Source: Hirudo medicinalis
Taxonomy: Eukaryota > Annelida > Clitellata > Hirudinida > Hirudinidae
Length of the DNA: 58,475 nt
Direction: 5' to 3'
Assembly: GCA_011800805.1 (NCBI GenBank)
Contig: MPNW01000224.1
Span: 3,461-61,935, forward strand
Under the pieces are notes generated by a model. That model made no database searches. It was not told the DNA's origin and saw only the letters and a list, made by a program, of their open reading frames with translations. The translations under genes were made by a program, and so were the position numbers. Within the stretch, counting starts at the first letter, position 1. Every line of letters begins with the position of its first letter. Below are positions 1 through 10,211 of this stretch, one piece after another.

Positions 1-175
1 GGAGCGGCAACTTCCCTTTTGTTCGTTCTAGTCCTAGTTGTGTGTTAGGTAGTGTGGATTCGTTGGCGAATAAAGTAGTTGTATGTAGTGTCTTGGTTTA
101 ATCGACTAACTGCGAGTTACAACAGTCGGCTAATTACGAACGCGGATAAAAAAAATGGCAAAGTTGAAATCTTAC

Positions 176-1515
176 GGCGGTATCCGGTTAGGATCGGTCG
201 GTTGCGGTCTGCCCGGGTGGCTGAAATTCTTGAGCGGATCGAAGAACATTCCGCCTCTTCCGCAAGTGCAACCTCTTCCTAATGGATCCAAATCGCAACG
301 GCCGCACGGAAGAACGGGACTAAAAAAGCAGAATGTAAAATATAAAAAATAGTCACAATAAATGTCGTTCACTTAAATGTTGTAATCGCTCTATCTTTTA
401 TTAACAGAGATGGTGCTTAGTGCCACTGCATTCACACAAAAAATGCCACAACAGAAAATTAACATTTTTAAGTTACCCTGTGTCAGACTTGTTCTTTCCC
501 CTGCAGAAAGGGCACGGATCAACATCTGAAGAAGTATCCCTGAAGACTCCCTTTTCGAAAGGGTCGAAAAAAATGTCCGACGACGATGACGAATTGGACT
601 CGGGCAGCTTGACTTTGTCTGTTTTTTTAGATGAATCTTGGACGGGCTTTGGAAGAGCGGGTCTGATGAGCTTCTTTTCTATAACATCCAATAACTCCTC
701 TGATTTCTTGTATAGACTACAAAGTAATTTATTTAGGTTCAAGAATAGTCAAATTTATACAACACAGCATTTGTGTTGTGTTCTGGACCATTCACCATAA
801 TGATTTGAAATGACAGATTATCTATTATATCTATTCCAACATCATCAAATGCAAGAGCACAATTTTGAAAATACTTAACATAAGTAAGAACTAAATAATG
901 CAGATAAACAAGATGCTATGTCAAACAGAAACAAAAACAAATTAAATAAACTTAAATGAATAACACAGTAAATGAATGAACAAATAAGTGGCAACACCAA
1001 CCCAGTAAATTCACCGAATTCATTTCCAAAGTAATTATCATAAACAATGTCCAGGTCAGTTATTGAAGATCCTCCCTCTTTCTAATAAATAAAATAAAGT
1101 TAACATTATATAAAAAAATTACAATGTCCAAAATGAGCTTCGATTAAAGTTCTCATAAAACACATACAATAGCATGAGCAAGAGCATAAGAATCCATATT
1201 GAAAATCTTGAACATCAAGAAAAATGTTCCTTTAGGATTCCAATAAACAAGATTACACTTGTTTTTGCTGAGGTTCCAATTCTTGGGCAACATGTCTGAA
1301 AATGGTCCATTTGGTGGAATCAGAGGAACCTAAATGAACAACAGCTGCATTATTATTATCTAAGACTAATGTCAATGAAGAATAGGTACCTTTTCTCCGA
1401 GCTCAATGCATTTAAACCCCATATTAACTAGGGCAAAATGGATGGCAGCCAAAACTGCGTGAAATTTTGAATTAATTTCACTCCTAACTGCATGATAAAA
1501 TATTTCTAAAGACAT
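176..1515 (-). CDS. PSMF1: PI31 / proteasome inhibitor subunit 1 (FP domain protein), 3' end outside window
   Basis: Five exons were assembled on the minus strand: 1515-1390, 1329-1168, 1081-1002, 716-477 and 319-176, all with GT-AG borders and matching phase. The first about 130 residues form the FP domain shared by PI31 and FBXO7; the stretch NEFGEFTGLYKKSEEL aligns with the PI31 segment around its conserved KNSEEL. Exon 4 is acidic and serine-rich. Exon 5 (from 319) is rich in Gly, Pro and Arg and has DPLGRG and FDPL motifs like the PI31 tail. PI31 binds the 20S proteasome and acts in its assembly or transport. The last exon seen ends at a strong donor (GTAAGA, 175-170) in phase 2, so the C-terminal proteasome-contacting exon should lie left of base 1. 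If that donor is not used the frame stops at 172-174. About 250 residues are visible; vertebrate PI31 is about 271. Confidence 0.85.
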
Positions 1516-2046
1516 GTTGCAATTTTTTTTTAATATATGAGGTTCCGTTTCAAACGATGTTGCGCAGTAAACGTTCGGTTTACGTTAGTTTCAAAGGTAG
1601 TGTTATATTAAGAATAGCGAACATTTTAAATTACGATGGTTTCCTGTTGTTTTAAATCGAGTTTAAAAAAATATAGTTATTTTGTGAGAGTATATTGTTA
1701 TGTATATATATTGTTAATATATTATATTTAAATAGATATATTTACAGATTTATCTCGAGCAAATATATTTTGCTAAATAAATTATATGCAAATAGATATA
1801 TTTACAGATATAACTAGATAACAAAATACTTTTTAGCATTTCAGTATGAATATATGAGTTAAAAGCTGAAAGTAAGCAGCATCGGCGCAGCCATGGGGGG
1901 CAAGGATGTGATTGTCAGCCCTACTGTCAGTATGTACTGACGCTAAGAGCCCAAACCACAAGGATGCGTGAGGGAGGAGCCGAATTGAGGGTTGGAGCTA
2001 CATTATGTAAACAAATTTCAAAAAATTTCGAACGAACTACCGGTTT

Positions 2047-2075
2047 AGGGGAGACCGGGGTTAAATGCAACAGGG
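2047..2075. repeat. Solitary terminal inverted repeat of a pogo-like element
   Basis: The segment begins TAGGGGAGACCGGGG, the same TA-plus-GGGGAGA start as the complete element at 7267-8195. No opposite end was found nearby, so this is probably a decayed or partly deleted copy. Confidence 0.4.
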
Positions 2076-3068
2076 GTAGGCTGCAAGTTGCAACAGCTTA
2101 TGCATGTGAGAGCTATAAAAATTTTAGAGTAAAATAAACTGGTCTAACTTGTACAGAATTGTTTTTATATCTATGCAAACTAATTTGGTGGAAGTTTAAA
2201 ATTTTTTTAAGGCAGACGATTTTTTTGTTTTCGGTAATGAAAAGTTAATATTTATGTTAGTAACTTTTTAAATTTAGCGAACTATTTTTATTTTATTTAA
2301 TATTACTAAATGCTTCACATTAAATAAATTAAAATAAGTCGATGTATGCCTTAATGCCAACTGCGATTGTAACGGACTAGGAAATTAGTCATAATGTCTC
2401 CTCTAAATGCTCTCCTAATCTGAAATTCTGTCAAGCCACTTATAGCACATGCAAATCTTCCCCCCTCTGCTTAAAGCTTATTACTAAGAATTTCACTAAC
2501 AATGCTAGAATCAAGTTCCCTCGAGGAAATGAAAGATCTGAGGTTTGGTTGTTTAAGAGCGCACATTGGCAAATGACGTAAAACGCGAATGAGCGCTTAA
2601 TGTGGTATATGCTCAAGGCCGGTGAGCTCAATTTGCATTATGTGGTATCGATGTGTAAAGGTCGCCGCGAGCCTTTAGTCGATAACCATATCATGGGTTA
2701 CATTCTGAAGATGGATAACGTAGGGAATAACCGACAGGGACACCCGCCTGATCAAACGGATGTGGTCCATCCCCTGAGAACATAAGGAGTTTGGGCCGAA
2801 ACGTTCGGTGACGGAGCACTCCTCTGATGATTCTCTGTAGGTGCGCTCCGTGGTAGGAATTCAATCGGACTCAATCGTAATATGATATCTTTCAACTCAA
2901 ACCATTGCACTCTGAGAAGTGTCTCCTAATCTGATTAATTTGGTGCACTTAGAAGAGTTTTTGGCTGTACTTTTATTCATTGCTAGCTTTTTAAACCGTC
3001 TTCGCCATTCACTGCATCCATAAATTCAGCCAGCTACTCGCCCTCAAAGAAATGGGTGATTGGACGGT

Positions 3069-3170
3069 GCTTCCTCAACGGGACTCGAACCAGTGCTGCC
3101 ATTGCGAGAGGCGAAATCTTGACTAGTTCAAGATTTCCATGCGGGAGCACAAAGCTGCTTGCTTCCAGTA
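3069..3170 (-). repeat. tRNA-derived SINE fragment
   Basis: On the minus strand there is an intact RNA polymerase III B box, GGTTCGAGTCC, preceded by a tRNA-like body with CTCTCGCA. The sequence GTGCTGCCAT next to the B box recurs in the two copies inside the NHLH intron (21646-21712 and 21773-21826), and a GACGGTGC word also recurs, which marks a dispersed family and not a functional tRNA gene. Confidence 0.5.
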
Positions 3171-3654
3171 CCTCTTGAGTTTAAAGCTCGTATGTGATTT
3201 AGGTAAAGGTGAAAGTTGGAAAACCTGAAAGTCTAAAATTGCACACTTAACCTACGAATGGCATAGAGAATGACGTGTGCAAATTTCAAGTCGCTATCGT
3301 CCACCGTTTGGGAGTTCTTGGGATAGACAAACATACCCATGTACTTTCTGTTTTATATTATAGATGTTATAGATAGTGACCCAAGGAATATGTTGTCCAA
3401 AAAGAAACATTTTGTTTGTCTAAAAACAGTGATTTTGTCCAAAATTTCGTCCAAAATGTGTTTTTTGTCCAACCTTTTTCTAACACCCCTTACATGATTA
3501 GGTTTTCATCAAAATATTATTATTATTGTATAATTCTATGATATTTATTTAAGCACTGAAAAGTAAGCAATATGTTTATTAAACGGTAAAACAAATGTTA
3601 GTTTACAATATAAACATTAGCACCATCACAACGCTCAACATCATTCTCATTTAC

Positions 3655-3985
3655 TTCATTCAGCCCACGCTGATTCAATATCACCATTGAAATACAATGT
3701 TGCCAGACCTTTGAAGTTCTCATCACTCAGGTTGTGTCGCTATGGAGTCAAAATTTGACCCGTTTTAGAAAAATTACGTTCTGCATCGACTGATGTCATT
3801 AGCATCATCACCACTGGAATTGCTACAGATGTAAGTTTCAGCAATCTCCCTGAGTTATGCAGGCTCTGCCAGTTCCGCGACAACGTTGAAATCGTCAGCT
3901 AGAGGAGTTGAGGTCGCCTCATTTATATAGATTGCCAACTCTTCCAGAATTTTGGCATCATTTGCATTAAGCCCTTGATGTGGGG
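3655..3985 (-). pseudogene. hAT-family transposase C-terminal relic
   Basis: Minus-strand translation gives VDAERNFSKTG, an in-frame stop, then LSDENFKGLATLYFNGDIE. This is the hAT C-terminal dimerisation signature (S-x-x-ERNFSK ... RN-LS-x-EN). At least one frameshift lies upstream, where the reading frame carrying AKILEELAIYINEA stops. No TIRs or target-site duplication could be placed with confidence. The copy cannot code for a transposase. Confidence 0.6.
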
Positions 3986-4741
3986 CAAAATCTGCAATGT
4001 TCTTCGAAAGGCTCGGCACTTGTCGAGGGTCAAAGATCCGTGCTGCTTTCCACAGCTTGTTACGCAGGCTTACCTGTGTCCATGTTAGTGTAAGCCTTCA
4101 GTTTGGACACACTTTCTTCAAATGCGAGACCTGCTGACCTACCGCATCACAGACACTTGGACCAGCATAGTGAACGAAGCTAATGCAAAAGGAATTCAAA
4201 TTGGAGTCCAACTGAATGACCACAACTGAAACAAGCCCAAGAAAGCTCAAACTATCCAAGAAGTTATCCGACTATTTCGTGCTTTCAACGACTGGTAACA
4301 TGATTGAAACTTCTCAGATTGAAACAAATGTGCATGCGTAGACAATTTTGTCTCTGAATTGGATGCTAGATTCTCAATCTCAATCTGAATGGTGTAATGT
4401 AATTGCATCTCTCTAAGGCGATGCCAAAAATATGAATATTGAATCAATATTGGTTGCTTTAAAACAAAGACGTTACCCATTATTTTAACAAAAATCTACA
4501 AATGTGATGATGTGAGTATTCTGTTAATAAAATGATTAAAATCCTTGTGTTATAAGATTTTTAGTGATTTTAATGTGCGTAGCGGAGCCGGAAGTGATGA
4601 TGAGAAGCAAAAAACGCGCCATCTTATCGCGAAGGGTTGAAAGAAGCTAAAATCATGCACCACTAAAGAAAACATAACCATGTTATTCATCTTTTTCAAG
4701 ATCTCCACTAGCTAAGCATTCGCCAAAGAATTGACTACAAA

Positions 4742-5017
4742 ATGTCTACACTCATTTTCAAGTCTTTCCTCGGTCAAGCACCGTCATACCTGCCTTTCAC
4801 TCGCACTGCACATATTCCTGATAGGCGAGGACTCAGATCAGCAACCAGGGGCTCCCTCGTCAAATCATCTGCTCGACATACGACACTGGATGGCAGGTCT
4901 ATAGATGTTGTGGCCCCCAGATCTGGAATAGACCCCCCCCCTTCTATTATCAATACTGATCCAACCAGTTTTCATTCTGCCCTCAAAACCTTCCTATTCA
5001 GGGAAAGCTACCCCTAA
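4742..5017 (+). pseudogene. LINE reverse transcriptase 3'-end fragment
   Basis: A 91-codon open stretch has the layout of the extreme C-terminus of CR1/L2/jockey-type ORF2: LIFKSFLGQAPSYL, then RRGLRSATRGSLV, then a VVAPRSG block and finally FHSALKTFLF. In intact elements these correspond to the fold-back region after the RT domain. No RT catalytic domain is present upstream, so this is a 5'-truncated dead copy. Confidence 0.6.
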
Positions 5018-6198
5018 ACATTGAAGTGGTCTGAAAGTTCCGTTGGACATATGCCACTATTATCATTAACACGGATTGGATTTCATTTCAGAGCTAATGT
5101 TAGCTAATATTATTAATATTAACCTGAAGATGTGGCACTTAAGGATCATAAAATGTCTACCAGAACTTATAAAAATGCAACTTTTTATCACCATTACAAG
5201 TAAAATTTTATCATCATCAAAAATTCATCCCCTGGTTCACAACCAGCGTACATCAAAACAGTTGTAATTGCAAATAATTTCTTAAGACTATTCTTGCCTC
5301 AAGTTTTTAATTTCCATGTTTAATGTATTTCGGCAGAAAATAAAGCATTTGAAATATTTCAAGAGGTCAAAAAAAAAAACAATTTCAAATAAAAATGTAC
5401 AAAATTTAAAAATGTTTTGTTTTTATGATCTTTTTATTTTTCAAACTTTGGTCTTTACTTCTATGTTCTCTTTTTGGTCATTTGACGTTGAAAACGCAGT
5501 GTTTCGTCCGCTAGCAAGAGCATCGAATACTGAAATTAAAGGTACATCCAACAAAAACCAGTGTTGCATTGAAACTCGCAGTCACAAGTAGATCGGGTTC
5601 CAATGTCATTTGTTTTGAAAGTTTGGAACAGATCAAAAATGAATTGCAACAATTGGTAGTAGATAATGAAGTCCAAACTGTCATTTCTAAAGAGGTGAAG
5701 ATATCAGATATCCATAATGGCCAAATTATTTTCAGAACTGGATAGCCATTTTGAATGCATACTTCCTAAATTATTCCTCTCTAAAAATTGTGTTACATAG
5801 TGTTATTGGAAAATGAGGCCCTGCTTCTAGTTGTTCTACAGAAGAGATGTGGATGAGATTCTACTAATTATTTGAAAATAATGTAATAATGCTTTAAATT
5901 ATAAGACAATACTGCACAAAAGCAAACTTACTTCAAAGAACAAACATCGAGCGGATCATTTCCTTAACGATTAAAAGAAAAGTATGCGCTGGAAGCAAAA
6001 CATTATCTTTCAGAGTGGCTCTTGTAGCAAACTTTTGCCTCTAAATTTGAAACCGGAATTCGAATCGTTTAGTCAAAGCTTTGATGATGTAACTAAAGTC
6101 ATCATAGCTGCCCGCACAAAGTGGTCATCAGAAAGTTGCTCAAATAGCTCCATCTCATAATCTTTGAAGACCAATGTTTCCCATTCATCTTGGAAGTT

Positions 6199-6856
6199 AT
6201 GATTTTTTCGGAGGAGCAAGTTTCGTGCATTTGCCGAGTGTTGCTAAAAGAACGGAGGTATGTCCAGTTGGAAGAATTACTGAATTTGCCTTGCGTTTCT
6301 TATCTAAAGGACAATTTGGAGTTTATGGAGGATGGACCTTCGCCCATTCAGCAAGAGATTTTACTAGCCATTATTTATCTTCTGCAATATAAACGAAATT
6401 TTGACAAATTTTTCCAATTGATGTGCACGTCTCCGTTTAGCAAAAAGTACCATCCCGAACTGCAACAGTTGTGGAACCAGGTAAGAATTCGATTTTTTAT
6501 AAAAAAAATTTGATAAAACCATTTTATTAAACTTTTTATAAATTCACTTTTAGGCGCATTATGACCGTGAAGAACAGGAACGAGGAAGAAAATTGACTCC
6601 AACAGACAGGTTTCGCATAAGGAGAAAATTTCCATACCCAGGTACAATTTGGGATGGAAGGAGCTCTTTATACGGAGTCAAAACAAGCGCCAGATTCGCT
6701 CTCACAGAGAGTTTCGCAAAATCCAAATATCCAAATCAAACGGATAAAGAAAATCTCTGTCGAAGCACTGGTCTGACGATGACACAAGTCAATAATTGGT
6801 TCAAAAACAAAAGGCAGCGGGTCAAACATTTAACATTTTCAAATCGGCCTTACTAA
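6199..6856 (+). CDS. SIX: SIX-family homeobox transcription factor, strongly derived
   Basis: Two exons, 6199-6480 and 6554-6856, are joined by a phase-0 GT-AG intron and give 194 residues. The SIX domain runs from residue 1 to about 110 (FSEEQVSCICRVLL at the start, YHPELQQLW before the splice). The homeodomain follows (RRKFPYPGTIWDG, then TGLTMTQVNNWFKNKRQR), with helix 3 keeping W48, F49, K50 and N51. The canonical CFKE signature of SIX homeodomains is replaced by GVKT. The protein stops 12 residues after the homeodomain helix; most SIX proteins carry a longer tail. The first ATG of the open frame is at 6199; the frame is open back to 6148 without another ATG, so an upstream exon is possible. 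An AATAAA follows at the stop codon. SIX proteins bind DNA and act with Eya cofactors. The SIX4/5 class is the nearest by eye, weakly. Confidence 0.88.
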
Positions 6857-7266
6857 ATAAAAATCAATGTAGCCAATAAATTGAAAGTTAGTTCTGATTG
6901 TCGCATTTACATTCAGGGGTTATTCAGAATTTTGTCACTCTGTGGGGGGTGTTAACCAAGAGCCGGAGATGCTTGCCACCATGGCTATAAACTACACAAA
7001 CGACGTAATCTGATGACCTTTTGCTATACCAAGGCCAAATTGAAATCTAACTTCTTTATTGTACGTATTTAGAAAAATTAGTGGCAGCAGTTACTTAGAG
7101 AGACAAATATAGAGGTCACAAATCAAAGCGCTGAGGCTGTAACACCTAAAATTAGTTTTCTGGTTTTCCCTCAAAAAGTTTGGAGGTAAACAAATCCCTG
7201 TTTCCATTCTCATTATAAAAGTTGATGATTACTTGAACTGTTAATATTAATATTGATGCTGATAAG

Positions 7267-8195
7267 TAGGGGAGAGCAGGGCAAGATGCCCATAGGTGTT
7301 TTTGTAAAATATAATTGTACTATAAGGTTTTTAGATACACCATTCTGTAGTTAAATCCTTTAATTTAATTTTTTTACTTCCGATCTGCCATTTCGTTTGT
7401 CGCCTTAAACTGTAAAAATTTGTTTTTGATAGCATTGGTTTAAATTTCGGTTAGTTAATCTTGGCTAATTATTTATAATTTAACAATATACATTGAAATT
7501 ATATCTTTGTATTGTTTTTTATTGTATTGCATATGTTTGTATGCTGCATCAAATACAACAAACACATTATCCAATTTCAAATTTATAACAATAAATTTTT
7601 AGTTAAATAATGAATATATATAAGAGGGGCAAGATGCCCACTTCCCATTTATTTACTGACTTTTCAATTTTGGTAGGTTATTATGGTTCGTACATATAAA
7701 AGAACGTCTAAAAGGGGATTATGGTATTGAAGCCTTTAAAAAAAAAGCTGTAGATGATGTGGTAAAAGGGAAACTAAGCAAGAAGAAAGCAGTGTTCCTC
7801 GTAAAACTATTATTAGGCACAAGAATGAAATCCCAAAAAATCCAGGTTCATTAGGCAGATATACGTGTCTATTGGGTAGTTCACCAGAAAATGTTTTAGT
7901 TGGATTTACAACCATTGAATTTCAAGAGCTGGCATTCCAAATTGCTGAAAAATAGGCGGTAGATCATCCTTTCAGCAAAAAATATAAGAAGGCTGGAAGA
8001 GATTGCTAAATGCCTTCTTGAAAAGGAACCCTGAAATATCTATTAGGTGTCCAGAGCCAATCAGCGTAGGACAATCATTTACAAAGAACTGATGAAAAAT
8101 CCATTAACAGCAGGTAGAATATGGAATGTAAATGAAACAGGGTTGACTGATATAACAAATTCCTTAAGGTGGACATCTTGCCCCTCTCTCCCCTA
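7267..8195 (+). mobile_element. Pogo-like (Tc1/mariner superfamily) DNA transposon, defective, with intact ends
   Basis: The ends are inverted repeats of about 24 bases: GGGGAGAGCAGGGCAAGATG at the left and its near-complement ending CTCTCTCCCC at the right, each flanked by TA, the target duplication of this superfamily. Inside, starting at 7684, is a broken reading frame for the N-terminal part of a pogo-type transposase: MVRTYKRTSKRG, an arginine-rich helix-turn-helix with RKTIIRHKNEIP, then FQELAFQIAEK and HPFSKKYKKAGRD. Several stops and frameshifts interrupt it and the DDE catalytic part is missing. A third copy of the GGGGCAAGATGCCC word lies at about 7625, just before the relic starts. 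Confidence 0.75.
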
Positions 8196-8407
8196 ATGAT
8201 TGTCACTAATACGGGTAATACGTTAACGTGCTCAGTTTATTAATCAAGCAATGATAAGAGGTGAATTAAAACAGATCTTAAAATGCCAATTTTCGAAGTG
8301 ACTAAAGTTTTTAAGATCAGATAATTGCCTAAAATATAAATGAATCGAATTTACTAAACCACTTGAATAATAGACCTCTTAATCTTAATAATAGCCTGTG
8401 TTGTTCG

Positions 8408-8523
8408 CAGGGACGTCATTTTGGGAGGTAAGAACTCTCCCCTGACTTTTGGCTAGAAGCACAAAAAGGTCATCTCAAGTTGTGCGAGGGTTTACTCCCC
8501 TGGTAAAAGCTAAAATGTCCCTG
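8408..8523. mobile_element. hAT-like MITE, copy 1
   Basis: The unit starts CAGGGACGTCATTTT and ends AAAATGTCCCTG, imperfect inverted repeats. Flanks GTTGTTCG and TTTGTTCA match at six of eight positions, compatible with an old 8-base hAT target duplication. It has no coding capacity. A relative lies at 30627-30752. Confidence 0.55.
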
Positions 8524-10211
8524 TTTGTTCACGGTTTGTTCAGTAAAGAAGTAGAAGTACCGAGCCGAAGTTCTTTTTACATGTAAAGTACGGAGCATTT
8601 TCAGTACTTGTAACAACATTGTACTTTACAATACTTGTAACGAAGTAAGATTTTCGGAAATACTTTTACTTCGTTATTTGTCCTCCATAAGACGTTATAA
8701 AGTAATGTTAACAAAACTAAATGTTATAACCAAGCAGTTGTATGAGTTTTGAGTGCGCTGGAAGAAAAATACCGTTTAAAGGAGTCGATATCAAGGTCTC
8801 AATTGTCAACATTGAGATAGAATCGCTGTAAGCAGAAGTTTCTAGAACAGTATTTGTTGAAGCTTTTAAATAAGCAGGATGCGACGCGACGTTTTAGTCG
8901 GTTATGCAACATTCTCTTTGCCATGTTGCGTAAAACTTAATCTTACAAGCAATGCAGCTTTGGAGTTTAGTATTTCTTATTTCGAGACCGTTATGTGATC
9001 GATGGATGTGTTGTAACAAATCTAAAGAATATAGCAGTCGAAACACTTACTGATTTCGTCGATTAAAAAATATTTGTGGAATGGGACTGCAGACAGTGAC
9101 ATCGCTAACAATAAGTTTATTTAGTCACAACAGATCAACATCAATTTTAATTGACACCAAGCGATATTAAAAAGACCATGAAAAAAGCAATGTGTTTGGA
9201 GACACCATGTTACTCTAAAACCTTTTTACCTGCAATAATAAATATGAAGTTCACACAATTAACTTCACGTAAATTTAGAAAGTCCCAATCGAGTCAGAAT
9301 TAATTAACGATCAAATATTTACTCGTTTGTAATTAGAAATTGTCACACAACGTAATCAAAACGCCCCTCAAACTCCAAACAATCACTGAAGCACAATGTA
9401 GGACTTATTTCTGACTAGACTAAAACACAGAATATCATATACAAGCTACAATCATCCATAAGTAGTCTGTCATTTTAAATGCCTAAAATATCAACAATTT
9501 CGGGGAAGATGGAAAAATACATGTAAAGATACACGTTTACGCTCAAAGGCACAAAGCAGACATAAAATGCGGTTAGGTTCCAATCAAATAACTCTAAAAT
9601 AATGTCAACAGATTGATTTTATTTTTCAAGATGGTTTTTGTGGGTTTCAATGCAGGTTGGACATTTCATTTCTCAATTAATAATGGACAATTATAGATTC
9701 TGGTAGCAGGCTTCGAATGTATAAATTACAACATGTAGCACCAATGACTGTCACTACACATCTCAAGAGGAAAGATGTTGACTAATGCACTTCCAGATGC
9801 ACTGTGAAACACATCACTCACATACAAAACAAGGAAAAAATTCAAAGTAGGCAAGGAGTGCATCAAATAGAAAGGTACTTTGATGTCATCGATGCGACAC
9901 AAAATGCATGCAACACGTCAATCGCACAATATCAATCTTGAAATAATAATTACTAAGAACTCCCAAGCTGCATGGAAGTGCCTTCTTCACAACATAGAGC
10001 ATGTCTCCATTACATGCATTACAAGGTGACATTTCATAATCACTAAATGCAATACAAATGAACTTGGTAATATACATGCAAATGAGAAACATAGTTTTCA
10101 ATGACTTTTGATTAATTGTAAGCACATTAAAACAATTTAAAATCAGTAAGGACAATTCCACACAGGTTGATGAGGTATGCAAACAGATCCAAAACAGATG
10201 ATTTTCTAAGG

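Larger units (their letters stand above)
1516..6198. other. Intergenic region with old transposon fragments
   Basis: No host gene could be supported here. It holds a solitary pogo-like terminal repeat near 2047, a tRNA-derived SINE near 3069-3170, a short array built on a GTCCAAAA word near 3400-3475, a broken hAT transposase (about 3655-3985, minus) and a LINE 3' fragment (4742-5017, plus). From 5020 to 6198 I see only AT-rich sequence, the last part being the promoter side of the SIX gene. Confidence 0.6.
6857..10211. other. Intergenic region between SIX and Vav with DNA transposons
   Basis: This stretch contains the pogo-like element 7267-8195, the MITE 8408-8523 and, just after it, an element-like stretch (about 8550-8690) with repeated GTACTTTTAC/GTAAAGTA words. 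From about 8700 to 10211 I see nothing that can be supported as a gene; the last few hundred bases are probably the 3' untranslated region of Vav. Confidence 0.5.

Noticed and set aside
155..352. Plus-strand 65-codon frame with good ATG context and AATAAA after it
   Set aside because: It is antisense to a well-supported PI31 exon (319-176) with matching phase and homology; the plus-strand product has no similarity I can see.
2770..2870. Possible hammerhead ribozyme of a Penelope-like element (CCCTGAGAA ... GGCCGAAACG, and CTGATGA nearby)
   Set aside because: The core CTGANGA and GAAAC do not occur in the right order with pairing stems; the CTGAGAA copy is mutated. The visible hairpin ACGGAGCAC/GTGCGCTCCGT has the wrong loop.
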